Positions 51,931-64,000 of a stretch of 64,000 bases of DNA are shown in pieces. Below the pieces are notes generated by a model. That model was not told the DNA's origin and made no database searches. It worked only from the letters and a program-made list of their open reading frames with translations. Origin of the DNA: Epiperipatus broadwayi (lineage: Eukaryota; Onychophora; Udeonychophora; Euonychophora; Peripatidae); NCBI GenBank assembly GCA_028023455.1, contig JAQFVV010006641.1, positions 124,001 through 188,000 of the forward strand. The letters are read 5' to 3'. The number at the start of each line of letters is the position of its first letter. The stretch's first letter is position 1. A program made the translations under genes and the position numbers.

Positions 51931-54420
51931 GTATACATATATCTGTTACATCATTTTAAAATAAATAAAAGATTGATAAATAAAATCACCATCAAATACA
52001 AATATAAAAATCAATAAATGAAAACCTATTTAAATCAATATATATAAAACGCACACATAGTAAACTGATTAAATATTTAAAGTTAAAAATTTAACTACAA
52101 AGGATTATTTTTGGAAATGAATTTAATGATGTAATAGCTATCAGGTCCTTGGGGCAGTGAACAGATTGTAAGTCAGATTAAGAGATGAATTAAAAATTAC
52201 TGGTAATAAAATTTGATGATTCCCACTCTAAAGCAAACTAGCTAACAAGAATGTGAATGAACACACTTTTCAGAGAAAAAATCATCATTGCAAATGTAAA
52301 CCATGCTAGACCATATAAGATTGATCCTGGAATTCGCTGATAAGAAATTTGATATAATATAAAAACAAAGAATTCAATCTGAAATAGGATTATTATTATT
52401 GGATTGTTTTTGCTGATTATTTGTGTAATTAAAAATATTTTTTACCTATGTTGTGGACATCCACAATGTAGGGGTCACAGAATAGATTTTGTTTTCCATA
52501 TTTTCATTGATTGAGGTATTCTCCAGACTAATGTTTCCTGAATAATGGTAAACATTGGATTCATCTCCACTGAGAACAATCTATTAATATATGATGGATG
52601 GAGCTTTGAATTGAGATGTTGTGATGCATCAATGATGGCAAAGATTGACTTCAATAAATTTGCAGCCATGGAAAGTATGAACTTTTTTTTAAAATGAGAT
52701 TTGAACTTTTAATTATCAAAATATAAACTTTTCAATTCTTAAACCTAAATGTCATTTAACTCCTAAGACAAAATATCTTCCTAGACAAAGTAAATTCTAA
52801 ATCATTTATAAATATTTTGATGTATAATATATTTGCTGTTTTCATATCCATCGTTGGTAAATTAAGTTAAATTAGATTAATAAACTTAAAGATGAGTGTA
52901 AATGACTGCATTGTTTCATTTAAGATTATGTTAGTTTAAAGAAGGTTTTAATTTTGGTCTAAATTGTTTTTAGTTGAATCTACATTGGTGAATAAATATA
53001 TGGGTGTATTTGTCAATATAGATTGGGGTGGCACAATGGATTCACATTCTCTTGTGCCTGTCACCCTATAAGTTACACCAATCAATTGAATGCATAGCCC
53101 ACAAATGGTAGTGTTCACATTTATGATAGTGGTAGAGCTATTTCTATATCATCAAATCCCTATATTCTGGATGGGGATTGTAAAGTTGGTGAAAACTGGC
53201 ATCTCCCTGATATAGAGCATTTCTTTTTCAAATATATTTCTGATGATTACCTCATCAGACAGACACCCATTCTTGTACTGGATGAGGATCATTATTTATT
53301 TCATGATATCCTGCTATAAATATAAATTCCTGTAAGCATGATTTTTTAATGCTAATATTCTCAGTTTGTATTGTTTACATTAGTATACCAGTAATTTAGC
53401 ATTAGTTTGAACACAAACTTTTCACCTGGATTTAAAAGACTTGAGTCATTTAAATGCATATATTCTATGCATTGTATATATACTTGTCAAAATACTAAAG
53501 TAAAGTTAAATATAGTGAATTCATCCATCTGCACATATAACCTAAATAAAATATAATCAATAATTAATTCAGTCCTTAAAATTTTTATGTGATGTGAGTG
53601 TGCTTAATAAAATGTTCTGTGTAATTAGTACTGGCAGTGGCTTATTTTATATCTTTATGAATAATATTTTAAAATATATGATAAGAAAATATAAATTTAC
53701 AATGTTCATCTTATAAATCTCAGCTTCTCCAAGAACTCCCAACTAGGGATATTGGTCAAATAAAAGTTGAAACTCACCTATTCACATCTGCCTAATTTAT
53801 AATTTTTTCTAGGTTCAAATAGCCTAGTGGTGCCCTTGTAAGGCAAGATAGGAGTAGACAGATTGATGACCATTATATTAATATTTTTTTATACATTTTT
53901 CTACATTCCAATAGTCTAGTGGTGCCCTGATAAGGCTGATAGGGATAGAAAGGAAAATAACCATTATAATTGACATCAAACAAGGAGCCAATACACTTTA
54001 ACCATGAGTACCCTGATAGAAATAGAAGAATTTTTTAAAAAAAATATGCCAATAAAAATTTTTTGCTGTTGAAATGAATAGTATTTTGTTTGTTTTAATG
54101 GAATCTTATACATTTGAAAGTGATGTAAAAGTACTTCCAAAAATAAATTGCACAAAGAAAGAAACTTGTAAAATAAAATATAGAAAAGTAATTTTTAAAA
54201 AAAGACTGATTAATAAAGAAAAAATAAGGAAAATGGAAAGTGTTAAATGGGAGGAGTGTGCTTGGCTGATGTAAAATAGTAGAAAAAAGATGTGTACATT
54301 TTTAGTGTACTTACTAACCAAAGAAATCATTAAAAATAATTGTTAATGTACGTTTACAAACACTAAGTAAATTCTTTTTTATTGTCTCTTGTTTTTGAGG
54401 AAGTTTAGAGATATGTGATG
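51931..54420 (-). repeat. Family B tandem array, unit 1 (B3)
   Basis: The unit begins at GTATACATATAT and runs 2490 bp to the next occurrence of the same mark. Shared landmarks with unit 2 include CTTGGGGCA...GAACAGATTGTA (52151), TTTTGCTGATTATTTG (52407), TTGTTTTCCATATTTTCAT (52488), a block with GATGGATGGAGCTTTGAATT (52592), CATGATTTTTTA near 53338, TTCTAGGTTCAAATAGCC (53809) and CCAATACACTTTAACCATGA (53988). The orientation is opposite to B1 and B2. It includes a ~540-bp spacer (53880-54420) shared with unit 2 only, which shows that a whole genomic segment was duplicated. Confidence 0.85.
53170..53320 (+). pseudogene. Coding trace in family B, weakly DDE-transposase-like
   Basis: In unit 1 the plus strand reads YILDGDCKVGENWHLPDIEH, then FFFKYISDDYLIRQ, then TPILVLDEDHYLFHDILL and a stop. 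The matching frame in unit 2 (about 55766-55880) gives DIKHYFFKHISDDYLA and HIHVLDKNHC. Copy B2 on the minus strand gives HIHVLDKRQFLIYNHA. A hydrophobic run ending in V-L-D followed by a polar residue and His resembles the second catalytic Asp block of pogo/Tigger-type DDE transposases. The first and third acidic residues and the DNA-binding part were not found, so the family assignment is tentative. Confidence 0.3.
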
Positions 54421-56968
54421 GTATACATATATGCAGTTTTATCACTTTCAAATAAAAAAAGATTGATAAATAAAATTACCTTCATATAAAAATATAAAAA
54501 TCAATAAATGAAATTTTATTTAAATCATAATATATATAAATGAAATTTTATTTAAATCATAATATATATATAATGCACAGATGGTCAACTGATTAAGTAT
54601 TTAAAGTTAAAAAATGTAACAACAAATGATTATTTTTGTATAAGAAAATAATAAAAGCAATTAATTTATTTTCTGTTAAAGTTATTTTAAGATGGAAATA
54701 ATTTTAATGATGAAATAGAAAACATGCCCTTGGGGCATTGAACAGATTGTAAATCAGATAAATTATAAATTACTAGTAATAAATTTGGTGTTAACTCCTC
54801 TAAAGCAAACTGGCCAATAATGATGTGAATGAACACATGGTACAGAGAGAAATATGATCATCTGCAATAAGAACCATGTGAGGTCATGCAAAATTGATCC
54901 TGAAATTCAGTAATCAGGAATTCAATATAATATAATAAGAAATAATTTGGTTTAAAATGGGGTTATTAATGTTAATTTGTTTTTGCTGATTATTTGCTTA
55001 AAGAAAAATATTTTTGTACCTGTATTGTGAACCACCATGGTGTAAGGGTAATGCAACATATTTTGTTCTCCATATTTTCATCAAATGAGGCAGCCTCCAG
55101 AGTGACAGTTCCTAAAAAATGGCAATCATCAGATTTGACTCCACTGAGAAGAGTCTATTAGTATGTGATGAATGGAGCTTTAAAATGAGTGTTATGATAC
55201 ATCAATGACTACAATGATGGGCTTTAATAACCTGCAGCCATGGGAAATATAAACCTTTTTTAAAAATGATATTTAAACTATTAATTATCTAAATATGCAC
55301 TTGTCAATTATTAGACCAAAACATTATTTAACTCCTAAAAGAAAATTTCTTATCTGAGAAAGTAAATTCCAAATAATTTATTAATATTTTTATGTAAAAT
55401 ATGTTTGTTATTATCATTTTCATCCTTGGTAAATTAAATTAAATTAATAAATTTAATGATGAGTGTAAATGGCTGCATAGTTTCATTTAAAATTATATTA
55501 GTTTAAGTAGGTTTTAATTTTGGTCTAAATTGCTTCATAGTTGAATCAATGCTGGTGAAGGGATATATGAGTGTATTTATCAATTTATATTGGGGCGGCA
55601 CATTAGATTTTCATTTCTTGTGCCACATTAGTACCTAGGATACATCACTCATTTGAATGAATGGCCTGAAAATGGTTGCCTTCATGTTAGTGGTGGTGGA
55701 GCTATTCCTACATCATCAATTCCTTATGCTCTGTATGGGGACAGTAAGATGTCAAAGATTGTTAATGCTCCGATATAAAGCATTACTTTTTCAAACATAT
55801 TTCAGATGATTATCTTGCAGGATAGATGCACATTCATGTGCTGGACAAGAATCATTGTTTTTTAATGATATTCTGCTACATACATAAATTCCTGTAAGCA
55901 TGATTTTTTATGCTAACATTCTCAGTTTGCATTGATCTAATTGATATATCAGAAAGCTAGCATTGGTTTGGAGATTAACTTTTGGCCTGGAGTTAAAAGA
56001 TATTAGTCATTTAAAAGCATATTTTTGCAGTATATTTATGCTTGTCAAATACTAAAGTAGAGTTAAATATATTGATTCATCCATCTGTGCATATAACATA
56101 AATAAAATATATTCAATAATTAATTTAGTCATCAAATTTTCTGTGTTTTATGTATGTAACAAAATGTTTTGTTTAATTAGTTCTGGCAGTTTCTTATTTT
56201 ATATCTTTATGAATATTTTTTTTTTAAAACAATGATAAGAAATTTGAAATTTACAATGTTGTATTATAAAGTTCAGTTTCTCAAAGAACTTGTGTATAGG
56301 GTTATTGGTCAAATAAAAATTGTATTTCATCCATTTGTATATGTCTACTTTATAATTTTTTTCTAGGTTCAAATAGCCAAGTGGCAGACTATTAAGGCAG
56401 ATAGGAGTAGAGAGGGTGCTGACCACATAATTAAATTAATAAATATTTATAAGTAGCATCCTGATAAACAAATATGAGTAGATAGGGTAATGACCACTAT
56501 AATTGGTTGACAATGTGGGCCAATACACTTTAACCATGAATACCATGATAGAGATAAAAGAATTTTAAAACAAAATTATGAGAGTAAAAAAAATGTTTTT
56601 AATGAAATAAATAGTTTTTTAGTTGTTGTTATTTTAATGGAAATTTATGGAGTGGAATGTGATTTTAAAGTACTATCAGAAAATAAATTGCACACATATG
56701 AATATTCATGAGGAAGGATACTTGTAAAACATAATATAGAAAAGTAATTTTAGGAAAAACTGATTAATAAAAAAAGAAGGAAAATGGAAACTGTTGAATG
56801 GGAGGCATGTGCTCAGCTGATGTCAAATGGGGATAATATATGTGTAATTTTTTAGTGTAAGTACTAACCAAAACAATCATTAAATATAATTTTTAATGTA
56901 TGTTTACTAACACTAAGTAAATTCTTTTTATTGTTTTTGTTTTTGAAGAAGTTCAGTGATATGTAATG
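54421..56968 (-). repeat. Family B tandem array, unit 2 (B4)
   Basis: About 2548 bp, homologous to unit 1 through its whole length, including the spacer (CCAATACACTTTAACCATGA at 56521). It differs by many substitutions and small gaps, so the duplication is not recent. An internal 33-bp tandem duplication (TAAATGAAATTTTATTTAAA type) lies at about 54506-54572. The frames at 54074-54330 and 56199-56426 are chance translations. Confidence 0.85.
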
Positions 56969-57930
56969 GTATACATATAAGCCATTACATCACTTTCAAA
57001 TAAAAAAAGATCAATAAATAAAATTGCCCTCAAATTTGGGTATTTCCTACTCTAAAACAAGTTGTCCAATTTTGATGCTGAAAATTACATGGTCCAGAGG
57101 GAAAAATCGTTATTGCCAATGAGAACTGAGCTAGGCCATACAAGGTCGATCATGTAATTCAGTGATAAGGAATTTAATATAATATGAAAAGTTTGAATTT
57201 TAAAATGGTATTATTGTAATTACATTGTTTTTGCTCATTATTTGTTTAATTAAACATATTTTGTACCTGTATTGCAGACCTCCATGATTTAGGGGTCATG
57301 TAATATATTTTGTTTCCCATATTTGGATAGATTGAGGTGACCTGCAGAGTCATGGTTTTTGAAAAATGGTAAGCATTGGATTAATCTTCACTGAGGACTA
57401 TTTATTAACATGTGATGGACACAGCCTTGAACTGGGTTATGTGATACATCAGTGATTACAAAGATGGTTTTCACTAAACATGTAGCCACAGAAAGTATGA
57501 ACATTTTTTTTAAAAATGAGATTTGAACTTTTAATTATTTAAACATGAACTTTCAATATAAAACCTAAATATTATTTAACTTAATCAGTAAAGTAATGAA
57601 TAGCTTCATGCTCTCAGATCTAAATGCTTTAGTTTGCCTATTTATATAGAAAGTAGGTTGAAGTAAAGAATGGTTACGCACTTTTCTTCCAAAGTTATAA
57701 GCTTGTGTTTAAGACCTGTAGAGGTCCCTATCTTCATATTTTTAGGTGTATACTCTTGAGGTTCACAGCCTTAATAAAATATTAACTTCTAAAAGAAAAT
57801 CTTTTATTTGACAAAGTAAATTCCAAATTATTTATTAATATTTTGATGTATATGTTTGTTATTATCATTTCTATCCTCAGTAAATTTATTTAAACTAATA
57901 AATTTAATGAGTGTAAAAACTAGAAATTAT
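56969..57930 (-). repeat. Family B tandem array, unit 3, truncated (B5)
   Basis: It begins GTATACATATAAGCC and follows units 1 and 2 through the TTTTGCTCATTATTTG landmark (57225) and the AGTATGAACATTTTTTT block (57494), then stops near 57930. Relative to the others it lacks part of the first 150 bp and carries a ~199-bp insertion. Confidence 0.75.
57583..57781 (+). mobile_element. Probable tRNA-derived SINE inserted in B5
   Basis: This 199-bp segment is absent from units 1 and 2 at the same point and is flanked by TTAACTT on both sides (57576-57582 and 57782-57788). Inside, AATGGTTACGCAC followed by CTTTTCTTCCAAAG and GTTTAAGACC (57707) resembles the D-arm to T-arm path of a tRNA. GTTTAAGACC is a one-mismatch B-box, and a second B-box-like GGTTCACAGCC lies near 57760. 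RNA polymerase III would read it on the plus strand. The flanking duplication is short and the tRNA similarity is by eye. Confidence 0.55.
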
Positions 57931-58063
57931 AATGCATTATTAAAGTTGAATGAGGAAAGATGTGAATAATGTTGTGCCAGGTTAGAGAATGATATGATAT
58001 TAATTTATAAAATAAATAAAAACGAATAACAAAATAGTGTTAAATATCAGTATAGAGTGACAA

Positions 58064-58431
58064 ATGTTAACATGTCTGAAGAAGAAAAATAATGAACAAC
58101 AAATAATCATGGATTTCCCTAATACCATAGAAGTGCAACCAATGATGAGTGAGTTGATGATTGAAGAGAAAGCATCAACAGTGCAAGTGCAAGAAGAGCA
58201 GAAGCCAGCCACAGTCATGTTGGAAATGGTGCTAGAAATAATGAAAAAAGTCATGAAGAAATGATGGAGATGATGCATATATTCATAAAAAGAATGGATG
58301 GTAAACAAGTAAAAATTAAAGAAGTTACAGATAATATCAATTCTCCTGAAGATATGCAAAATGATGTATCCCCAGAAGATGAACCTAAAATAGTTATCTT
58401 CAATGTAATAGACTTTGAAAACATCAAATAA
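58064..58431 (+). pseudogene. Decayed coding remnant, acidic and Met/Glu-rich
   Basis: A frame of 66 codons (from 58064) is rich in Glu, Met, Val and Gln (for example MDFPNTIEVQPMMSELMIEE). It ends at a TGA at 58262. A second register continues directly with MMHIFIKRMDGKQVKIKEVT, then SPEDEPKIVIFNVIDFENIK and a stop at 58429. A further remnant near 58550 reads CPNPGIHKNNDRCKKCKG. The composition suggests former protein-coding sequence with a coiled-coil-like start. I do not recognise a family; a decayed transposon gene is the simplest guess. The overlapping minus-strand frames are shadows. Confidence 0.35.
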
Positions 58432-58599
58432 GAATAAGCATCTATAACAGAAATCTTATATACACAATCAATTGTGGTAATGAAAGTTAAAAAAAACCAC
58501 TGAAATATCAAGTTTAGATATGGATCACTTTTGTAAAGATGCTAGTGAAGAAATGTCCTAATCCAGGCATTCACAAAAACAATGATAGATGCAAAAAAT

Positions 58600-60590
58600 G
58601 CAAGGGTTCCTTGTTTAAAAAAAACATTTTGAGATTTTTATTTTTAGACATGAACATGAAGTTGCTTCTCTGAATATTTTTAATTAAGAACATTTGAAGA
58701 AGAAAAATAAAATTGTTTGATATTACAAAGCCTACAAAGGAAAAAGTCTAAACAATAAAAGGCAATGATTGCTTTAAAACTAGTCTGAGTATAAACCAAT
58801 AGATTGCTACAATCTGATTGTTAAATTCTGAAGTTGTGAACCAAAAGACTACTAAAACTCAAAAGAAAAGCAAGCTGAAAGTAAAACTTACAATCTAGGT
58901 TGAAGAAAATAGTGTATGAATTAAGTCATCATGAAGGATATTTACACCTATAAACAAATACATGGAGAGAAGTAAATTTAAATTCACCAAAATAGAGATG
59001 GCTTATTCTCTGTTGACATTGAATCTGTTTGAAAAGAATAATAATCATGAATAAAAGGAATGTATAATGGTTTTATAAAAATAAATATAATGTCAAACCT
59101 GAATATATCAATTCTCAAAATTACTTGAATCTGAAAAGTGGCACTTAAAAAATATTATATAATTAATAGTAGCCAATATATCAGCTTGTGAAGATAGTAA
59201 GAATGTCTCTAATTTTAAAATTTTATTTGACAAAAGGTTAAGAAAATAGTTGCACTAAAATTAATTGTATAGTATTATTAAGAAGAAAAATGGAATGCTT
59301 CAAAATTCCATTGTCTCATTTTTTGAAAGAGGATATGTAGTTATTGTCATAGCAATGTCAAAATTACATTGTGATTATATATTGGAAATTAAAATGTGTC
59401 TGCTTTTTAAGATGAAAATAAACAAACGATGAATGAAATATTAATGTGCAGAAAATAATTATGTAAATAAGGATTTCATCTATTTATTAAATATGTGCTG
59501 ATATATTAATTTAATTAACTTTGCATTTGTGACAAAACATTTTATTTTATAAATTCATTGAAGAGACAATCTTAAAAAAATGTATGTAAATTAGGGGGGT
59601 AATAGGTAAAAGAAATATGTCTCTCTTTCCCCGTGTTTGAAGTGTTAGAAGATTAAAAGAATTAACTCTCAAGTTAAAAATTATACAAGGAGTGTCAAAT
59701 TATTTCAATTATTTTAATTTGTTAAAAATTATAAAAACACTCAATATATCTGAATAGTCTTTTAATATGGAGCACTAGATCAAAGCAAGTAGTACATCAG
59801 CTCTTATCCTCAGTGTATTGTCCAGTGTTTCTCTGACAAACCATTAGAAGCATCTAGAGAAGGAAGAAACAGAATCTTGCAGATAAATTGCCAAGAAAAT
59901 ATTTTTTTGTTTCAAGCAAAATAAATTACTAACACTATATGTAACTATTTTCAATGTTTGTGTGATAATAATTAAAAGAGAAAAGATATTCAAAAAAAGT
60001 TAAAAGACTTTCAAGACACAATGGTAAGATAGTATTAAGGAAGAAACCTTTAATGTTTTATATTTGTTTTTTTTGAATATTCAAGATGAATAAATAAATA
60101 AAAAAAATATTAAACTATAAAACAATATAGATTGAACAATGAAATTTGACATTAACAAAGCAGACATTATAATTTGTACATGAATGAATGAAAATAATAT
60201 TTTCTTTTAAAATTAGAATTATTCATGGAGTGAACTATGTTATAAATAACCAAGAATAATATCCATGAATATTGCATTAAAATAAATATTTTTTTCATAT
60301 ACATATGTGGTAAATTATAACGTACAATTAGAGAAATAAAACATTTGAGCTTTTGTTCTTATATCCAACTAAAGACATATTCAACAGGGAATTTATAAAT
60401 AATACTCTATTGATTTACTTTTTATTAAAAAAATTATTTATTTGACAGACTACTCTAAAACTATAATTTTCTTCTCATTTTTGATTATCTGCATCACATG
60501 GAAGCTGGTAATTAAATATTAGTAAATAAAGTATTAAAAATTTTGAAAAGTACAAAAAATATAATCATCACTTAGGAATGTTTTTGACTA
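58600..60590. other. Unassigned DNA, possibly continuing the decayed remnant
   Basis: Short open pieces such as KYMERSKFKFTKIEMAYSLL near 58960 hint at more broken coding sequence on the plus strand. Nothing could be assigned to a family. Confidence 0.35.
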
Positions 60591-60604
60591 TCCTGTTAGT
60601 CTTT

Positions 60605-61700
60605 GTCAAATAATACTTTGAGAGGATAATCTTCCCATAATTCTATGATCTTAACATTTGCTGCCTGCCTATTGATTAAGTCCTGCTTGTATTTATATAT
60701 TGACATAGCTTCCTTTATTTTTTTTTATTATTATCTCTTTCAATTTGCAATATTTTACATTATTATAATTGAAAATAAAACCATATATATATATAAATGA
60801 TTTATTATGATCGTAAAAAAATGAAAGTTGATACATTATTATTACTTTTGCAATTTTGCTTTATATTTTGAACTCTTTTTAATAAAAGCAAGTGCTCTTT
60901 AGTTTTTTTCTCCAATGTATATCTTGATTTCTCTATATATCTGCTACCACACCTACCTATTCATAAATTATGCAATTTTTATTTATAAATGTGGTTTTAT
61001 CTTTAGAGTTATTTATTAATTTATTTAATGTAAGAGGTGCATAAAATGCAATGTCACATATACCTTTATATATTTTCCTTATGAAATTTGCTTTTTCATT
61101 CGAAATATATGATATTGATATCCAATTTTTTTTTAGTAGTAGAAGAATCAAACTTATTATTAATATTTTTATTTTTAAATTTTATATTAAAATTTTTAAT
61201 AGTATTATAAATGTGATTGTAATTATGGCCAACATTTAACAAATCATTAGAATAAATTTCATTATTTTTGCCTTTATCCGATGAAGATTTACAAAGATTA
61301 TCATTTCTAAATAAGAAGAACTTCAAACCTGCCATTTTATGTGACATTGGTACTCTTGATTTATATAGAATATACCCTCTCATTGCTATTGGTTTAATAG
61401 TCATGCAGTAATCTAGCTTACATCTATTTCTAGTTATCTTAAGATCAAAAAACTGAATGCACCTTCAATTTTCCTCTGTTTTGATTAATTTTAAGCCATT
61501 TGTATAATTTAATTTTTTAAACAAATCTTTAATTGTATTTGGCTTGCTGCAAACAAAAACATCATTGATATATTGATAATATAAAGTAATATTTTTTTGA
61601 TAACATTCTTTTTTCAAAATACTTTCCTCATATGTAGAAATTACAAAATTACATATTTAGGCAATTGTAGACAAACCCATTAATATTAATATTATTTTTT
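60605..61700 (-). pseudogene. Penelope-like element, second copy of the 27-28 kb subfamily (decayed)
   Basis: The minus-strand reading gives MGLSTIA and ICNFVISTYE, then YQYINDVFVCSKP (YIND in place of the YxDD box), TIKPIAMRGYILYKSRVPMS, KFFLFRNDNLC, SISYISNEKANFIRKIYKGI, NNSKDKTTFINKNCIIYE and finally KQDLINRQAANVKIIELWED. Order and wording match the plus-strand copy at 27.85-28.9 kb closely, so they are the same subfamily. The endonuclease motif region is damaged after CIIYE, frameshifts split it near 61440 and 60950-60750, and the 5' part with motif A is missing. The C-terminus extends past LWED, unlike the first copy. The plus-strand frame at 61051 is a shadow. Confidence 0.8.
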
Positions 61701-61935
61701 TGATATTTAGTTATAAGATTCTACATATATTATACACAGAAAGTTAAGAAAATCCAAATAAAAGTTATTACAATTACAAAAATTTACAAACTGTTTTTTA
61801 CCACTAATATAAAAATAAGAATCACTTTTTCTTGTTTTCGATTCTTGAAATTTAGTTGAATATTTAATTATATGTGTATGTAAAATACTATCAAATAAAT
61901 TAAATAAATATTTTATTACTTATATCAGTTCATGT
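61701..61935 (-). other. Open minus-strand stretch upstream of the Penelope copy
   Basis: The minus strand stays mostly open (for example KTRKSDSYFYISGKKQFVNF). It could be diverged upstream Penelope coding sequence or an unrelated remnant. It does not match the corresponding part of the 27-kb copy by eye. Confidence 0.2.
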
Positions 61936-64000
61936 TAAAGTAGTTTTCAAATGTTATCCTTATCAAAACTTGAAGCATTTTTTGTATCTTCTAATGATAT
62001 TCCCCAATAATAATGTTTTGATATGAATCATGTATTTATAGTTATACCTAAAAATACATGTAAAATTAAATATTTTTTTTACTTTTGAAAATAAAATCAA
62101 AATTTAAATTACAAATAGCTTACTATTAATTTTTTTTTAATATTCCTTTAAAATGTTTGTATATAGTGTCAAAATTATTATTCAAGCATAAATTAAAACT
62201 TATCAAATTTATATTCTTATAAATTCATACATGACAATAAATTTTTGACTTTAATGTTTATATAAATTTTAGCATGCAAATATTATATTTATGCGGATGT
62301 ATGTGTTGATAAATCTGACGTTGTATTGGTGGAGTATTGAAATGTTAAAAAGTGGAAATAAATAAATAAATAATAATAGTTTTGTTTGATAACTAGTTTA
62401 TTTTAAATTTTAAAATGATTTTTTTTTTACAATTTTATATATACTTCTGGATATGTTCAATAAAAGTGTAGTTGATATAAGAAAACGAAAGTAAAATATA
62501 TACTTAAGATAAAATTGAATTTAAATTTAAATCATGTATAGTTCAAATAACATAAAATTTACATTAACTATTATTAATCCTAATATTGTTAATTCAAAAC
62601 ATTCTATTATCCCGAAAAAATTAAATGTCAAGATGCATATAAAAGCATATTTTGCATTTTAAAGTTATATTATAATTAAGAGAATAAATTCATATAGTAT
62701 AACATGTATTTCAATATATACAAAGTAAAAATAGTAAATTAATGTTTATTTACATTTTTAACAGTTTGTATTTATAATAAAGGAGAAAATTATAAAAGGA
62801 ACTTTATTCAAGGAAGAATATATCTACAGATATTTCAGTTTAAAAGAAAAAAATAATAATACAAAACTAATCAAAGAATACCACCGTAAATATTTGTAAT
62901 AGCATTCCGTGAATTAAATTATTATTAAAAACATTTATAATAAATTAGTTTTTCAGATCAAAATTAATGTATACTACAGTCTTATAAAAAATAAAATGAA
63001 TAACTTATTAAATATAATATCAAAATGATTATGTAACATGTGAATAAAGATATATTTTCACTAAATAATTGCATAATAGATTCATGCTTTAAATTGTACA
63101 CACAACAGCAATAGCATGACATACATCTGTATTTATAAAACTTCAGTTACTTATTAACTATGACTTAATCAGACCAAGTCATAAAATCTAGATATATATT
63201 TTTTTTTTACCAATTCATTGTTGTTGTTTTTTATTTTATTCCTAAAATTATTACTGAATTTATACTCCTTTCATTAACAACTTTTCATAAAGGGATATGA
63301 TATTATTTATCTCCATTATGTATCATCTAGTATGGATTGTCTTTTTTTTTAAAAAAAAAATAATTAATAAGATTATTCACAAATCAGTAATGTGTAATAA
63401 TATAGGCATAAGTTGATCACTATTATGAAAATAATAATAATGATATATCATTGCAAATTCTTAAAAAAATATAATCTTTAAAAAATATACAAGTGAATAA
63501 AATAAGAGTTGAAACAACTGATATTTTTGTAGAATGAAGGATTATAGAAAACATAAACAAATACAAAAATCGCCTTTGATTTGATGAATAATGTTAGATG
63601 ACTTTAGAGTAGGGTAAAAATTAGCATTCTATGAAACATATAATAAAGTATATGAGAAAGTCATGTAAAATTGTTGCTAAAAATTGACTTACATTTGCAA
63701 AGAAATTAGGCAAAATAATATAATTTATTATAAATTGTTCTATTCATATACTAAATATGCAAGATGAGAAGTCTCATAGGAAAATACAACAACAGTGAAT
63801 TTGTTTTAGATTAAGATAACGTTTTTTTTATTCTACGAATTACAATAAAATTGTAGTTTAAAATGGATAAAGACTAAAGATTGGAAGATTAAAAAAGATA
63901 GAATAAAGTAGAAAAATAAATTGTAGTCAATAATTAGTTCATTAAATTTGTTACAAATGGAAATTGGTAAAACATATTAAAAAATAATAATGTTTTTAAA
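61936..64000. other. Unassigned AT-rich DNA to the right edge
   Basis: No gene, RNA, microsatellite of note or known repeat copy was recognised in the last 2 kb. Confidence 0.5.

Noticed and set aside
52475-52669. 64-codon minus-strand frame in family B unit 1 and related 68-codon frame at 40707-40913
   Set aside because: Both lie in homologous family B sequence and share a few residues, but the frame is interrupted in units 2 and 3. I could not support a protein.
58000-58511. Minus-strand frames of 119 and 86 codons
   Set aside because: They are opposite-strand shadows of the more credible plus-strand acidic remnant. Their Ile/Phe/Cys-rich composition is the complement of Glu/Lys/Met-rich codons.

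Overview
This is very AT-rich animal-type DNA with no intact cellular gene that I can recognise. The markers point to a metazoan: decayed Penelope-like retroelements with a GIY-YIG endonuclease, a probable tRNA-derived SINE, inverted-repeat elements of MITE type, LTR-like elements with TGTAAC/GTTACA ends, and long (TA)n and (CA)n(TA)n microsatellites. An invertebrate is likely. A cephalopod or another AT-rich lophotrochozoan or cnidarian would fit, but I cannot fix the species. Nearly all long open frames are translations of (TA)n (Tyr-Ile repeats) or chance frames. No rRNA, tRNA, CRISPR array or operon is seen.

Layout. 1-2.3 kb: unrecognised DNA with one short open remnant, a (TA)n palindrome and a 107-bp (TA)n. 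2.35-6.7 kb: copy A1 of a long non-coding, LTR-like family. 6.7-12.4 kb: simple repeats and unassigned DNA. 12.4-15.7 kb: an inverted-repeat district with a foldback element, a four-copy palindrome built from a ~395-bp unit, and two Penelope 3' ends lying head to head. 15.7-22.2 kb: two copies (C1, C2) of a piggyBac-type MITE and a weak 770-bp inverted-repeat candidate. 22.3-28.9 kb: Penelope fragments, an N-terminal piece first and the reverse transcriptase/endonuclease piece last. A foldback element with a 14-bp target duplication and a 2.18-kb LTR-like element (E1) sit between them. 29-38 kb: another Penelope tail and further A copies. 39.4-58 kb: a ~2-2.5 kb repeat family (B), with two dispersed copies on the plus strand and a tandem array of about 2.4 inverted units. 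LTR-like element E2 and a third C copy lie between the dispersed B copies. 58-64 kb: a decayed coding remnant, a second copy of the 27-kb Penelope subfamily on the minus strand, and unassigned DNA.

The most interesting signal is structural. Non-coding elements E1 and E2 share TGTAAC...GTTACA ends, sit inside (TA)n tracts and are flanked by ATAT on both sides. Family A has a degenerate form of the same 5' end. Several otherwise unrelated inverted-repeat structures also have (TA)n at their centre. The window reads as a retroelement graveyard in which (TA)n tracts act as preferred insertion sites, as products of insertion, or both. All homology statements come from reading the sequence by eye, so boundaries are approximate unless exact bases are given.
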